Assembly: GCA_018399795.1 (NCBI GenBank)
Contig: JAGYOC010000005.1
Coordinates: 1 to 5,934 of the forward strand
From: Dehalococcoidales bacterium
GTDB lineage: Bacteria; Chloroflexota; Dehalococcoidia; Dehalococcoidales; UBA5760
Reading direction: 5' to 3'
DNA length: 5,934 nt
Shown: piece after piece, positions 4,993 through 5,934 of the stretch
Layout: each line of letters begins with the position of its first letter
How positions within the stretch are numbered: the stretch's first letter is position 1
Made by a program: the position numbers and the translations under genes
Notes under the pieces: model-generated
The model's database searches: none
What the model was told of the DNA's origin: nothing
The model's input: the letters and a program-made list of their open reading frames with translations, nothing else

Positions 4993-5706
4993 CTAAGTTT
5001 CCTCCGATTGTCCTTTTCCTTCGGTCTTACCCTCTTTTTCTCCTTCCCCGGTCTGTTCTTTTTGTTGCGACGGCTCATTTTCCTCGGTTTTTGCAGATTT
5101 GGATTCGCTATCCCTAAACCATCGGTCAATCTCATCCAGGGCAGGAGGAGCTACATAAAACACCTGTATATCCTTGGGGAATTGAATCTGGTACCCCTCT
5201 CTCATAAACAGTATCCCTATTTCGTCCGCCCTGAGTGTCTTATCGATGTTGCTGGAAATGTATTCATTTCTCTTTTTGCTCACTTCCGTATAGGCCTGAT
5301 AGACACGGTTAATTACCCCCTGATTCTGTAGCCCTATAGAGATGCAGCGTCCCCAGTCCATCAATTCGGTCAAAATCTCGTTATCCTCAGTTGCCTCCAA
5401 TTGAGCACCCTTGTCAAGCCTGTTTTTAATCACCTGGTAACTCTTATCATTTATCTCTTTTACCATCTTTACGCCGTCTTCACCACCCGACGAGACCAGC
5501 TCGTGGTATACCCTGCTCACCTTACCCAGCTTGAGTTCCATTGCACCCAACTGATCCTCAACCTGATTCCAGTAGCGGTTAAATATGCTCAGGTAGTCGT
5601 CAGGAGACTTTTCCCCACAATAGGTATTGGGGACCAAATATAATTTCCTTCCTTCCTTGAATTCCTCCACCGAAGGCTTTTCAACCTGACCAAGCTCTTC
5701 AGACAT
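4993..5706 (-). CDS. Conserved-looking hypothetical protein with charged low-complexity tail
   Basis: I do not recognise this 237-residue protein. It has no signal peptide or membrane helix and is probably cytoplasmic. Residues 20-198 look like an ordered, mostly helical domain. Notable segments are KLYLVPNTYCGEKSPDDY (21-38), which holds one of two cysteines (C30; the other is C121 in MDWGRCISIG), and a short hydrophobic strand QVFYVAPPALDEID (181-194). From about 200 to the end the chain is a Glu/Lys/Gly/Gln/Ser-rich tail, likely disordered. The start at 5706 was chosen because AGGAGGT (5717-5711) is four bases upstream; the ATG at 5721 lies before that site. It is transcribed divergently from the downstream tRNA-Gly and convergently with the small RNA candidate. 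Codon use looks like that of its neighbours. Confidence 0.85.
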   Translation of the reverse strand: MSEELGQVEKPSVEEFKEGRKLYLVPNTYCGEKSPDDYLSIFNRYWNQVEDQLGAMELKLGKVSRVYHELVSSGGEDGVKMVKEINDKSYQVIKNRLDKGAQLEATEDNEILTELMDWGRCISIGLQNQGVINRVYQAYTEVSKKRNEYISSNIDKTLRADEIGILFMREGYQIQFPKDIQVFYVAPPALDEIDRWFRDSESKSAKTEENEPSQQKEQTGEGEKEGKTEGKGQSEET

Positions 5707-5710
5707 CAAT

Positions 5711-5717
5711 ACCTCCT
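5711..5717 (-). promoter_or_regulatory. Ribosome-binding site deciding the start of the hypothetical gene
   Basis: The - strand carries AGGAGGT followed by ATTG and the ATG at 5706. The perfect match places the start five codons inside the longest open frame. Confidence 0.8.
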
Positions 5718-5734
5718 TCAATTATTACTAAACA

Positions 5735-5764
5735 ATATGGCGGTATAAACTAAAGCCACCATAT
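5735..5764 (-). repeat. Imperfect inverted repeat upstream of the hypothetical gene
   Basis: On the + strand TATGGCGG (5736-5743) faces CCACCATA (5756-5763) with a 12-base loop and an extra A-T pair outside. The single mismatch becomes a G-U pair in a - strand transcript, which would give nine pairs. It could be an operator or a leader hairpin before the gene starting at 5706. No confident promoter was found for that gene. Confidence 0.35.
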
Positions 5765-5812
5765 AATATGATACACTTTAAAAGGAGTTCTCGTCACCCT
5801 ATACATAATTCC

Positions 5813-5841
5813 TTTACAGCGAAGCGTCCAGGGGTTAAAAT
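5813..5841 (+). promoter_or_regulatory. Promoter of tRNA-Gly
   Basis: TTTACA (5813-5818) and TAAAAT (5836-5841) are separated by exactly 17 bases, each with one mismatch to the housekeeping sigma consensus. Transcription would start near 5848, a few bases before the mature tRNA 5' end at 5855. Confidence 0.65.
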
Positions 5842-5854
5842 ATATAGGTCGCGA

Positions 5855-5929
5855 GCGGGTGTAACTCAGCGGCAGAGTGCTTGCTTCCCAAGCAAGACGT
5901 CGAGGGTTCGAATCCCTTCACCCGCTCCA
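5855..5929 (+). tRNA. tRNA-Gly (anticodon CCC), CCA encoded
   Basis: All four arms fold. The acceptor is GCGGGTG (5855-5861) with CACCCGC (5919-5925), and the D-stem is ACTC/GAGT (5864-5867, 5875-5878). The anticodon stem is CTTGC/GCAAG (5880-5884, 5892-5896) with loop TTCCCAA giving anticodon CCC (5887-5889). The T-arm is GAGGG/CCCTT with loop TTCGAAT (5907-5913). The discriminator is T5926 and CCA is encoded at 5927-5929. It reads GGG glycine codons. The only weak pair is one G-T at the base of the T-stem. Its own promoter lies directly upstream; the window ends five bases later. Confidence 0.97.
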
Positions 5930-5934
5930 CAGAA

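Noticed and set aside
4623..5135. 170-codon open frame on the - strand across the small RNA locus and the end of the hypothetical gene
   Set aside because: It is in another frame of the hypothetical gene, with low-complexity Lys/Arg-rich and Pro/Ser-rich content, no ribosome site, and it crosses the terminator stem.

Overview
The window looks like an ordinary chromosomal stretch from a bacterium, most plausibly a member of the Chloroflexota (Dehalococcoidia-like). This rests on the short two-gene secD-secF pair coupled to an HD-type poly(A) polymerase/CCA-adding enzyme gene, and on the general look of the proteins. The lineage is my inference from recalled family resemblance, not a database result. 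No insertion sequence, phage gene or CRISPR array was seen.

Layout. Left block, + strand: the 3' end of a poly(A) polymerase/tRNA nucleotidyltransferase-family gene (3-404), then secD (401-1753) and secF (1746-2693), each overlapping its neighbour by 4-8 bases, so they form one translationally coupled operon. A 95-base convergent gap follows. Middle block, - strand: a LysE/RhtB-family exporter (3914-4549) transcribed toward a class II histone-deacetylase-like hydrolase (2789-3835). Right block: a 443-base stretch without a conventional gene (4550-4992), a - strand gene of unknown function (4993-5706), and a + strand tRNA-Gly(CCC) with encoded CCA and a good promoter (5855-5929).

The non-coding stretch is the part most worth attention. 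It carries an extended -10 promoter firing leftward into the exporter. Just to the right is a TTGACA-containing element firing rightward, followed by about 280 bases that end in a strong intrinsic terminator with an 11-bp stem and a T-run. Between them the + strand can fold into a 14-bp helix with three G-U pairs closing a three-way junction, plus an 8-bp GC hairpin. The G-U pairs exist only on the + strand. I do not recognise tmRNA, RNase P, SRP or tRNA signatures in it, so I call it an unassigned small RNA candidate. It also contains a perfect AGGAGGT ribosome-binding site in front of a 25-codon reading frame, so a small peptide gene or dual-function RNA is possible.

How the genes work together: SecD and SecF form the proton-driven accessory complex of the Sec translocon. 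The upstream nucleotidyltransferase is a housekeeping RNA enzyme linked by operon position only. The exporter and deacetylase probably share a transcript, which suggests handling of an acetylated amine or amino acid, but substrates cannot be read from sequence. The small RNA candidate is divergent from that pair and convergent with the unknown gene, whose 3' end it approaches.
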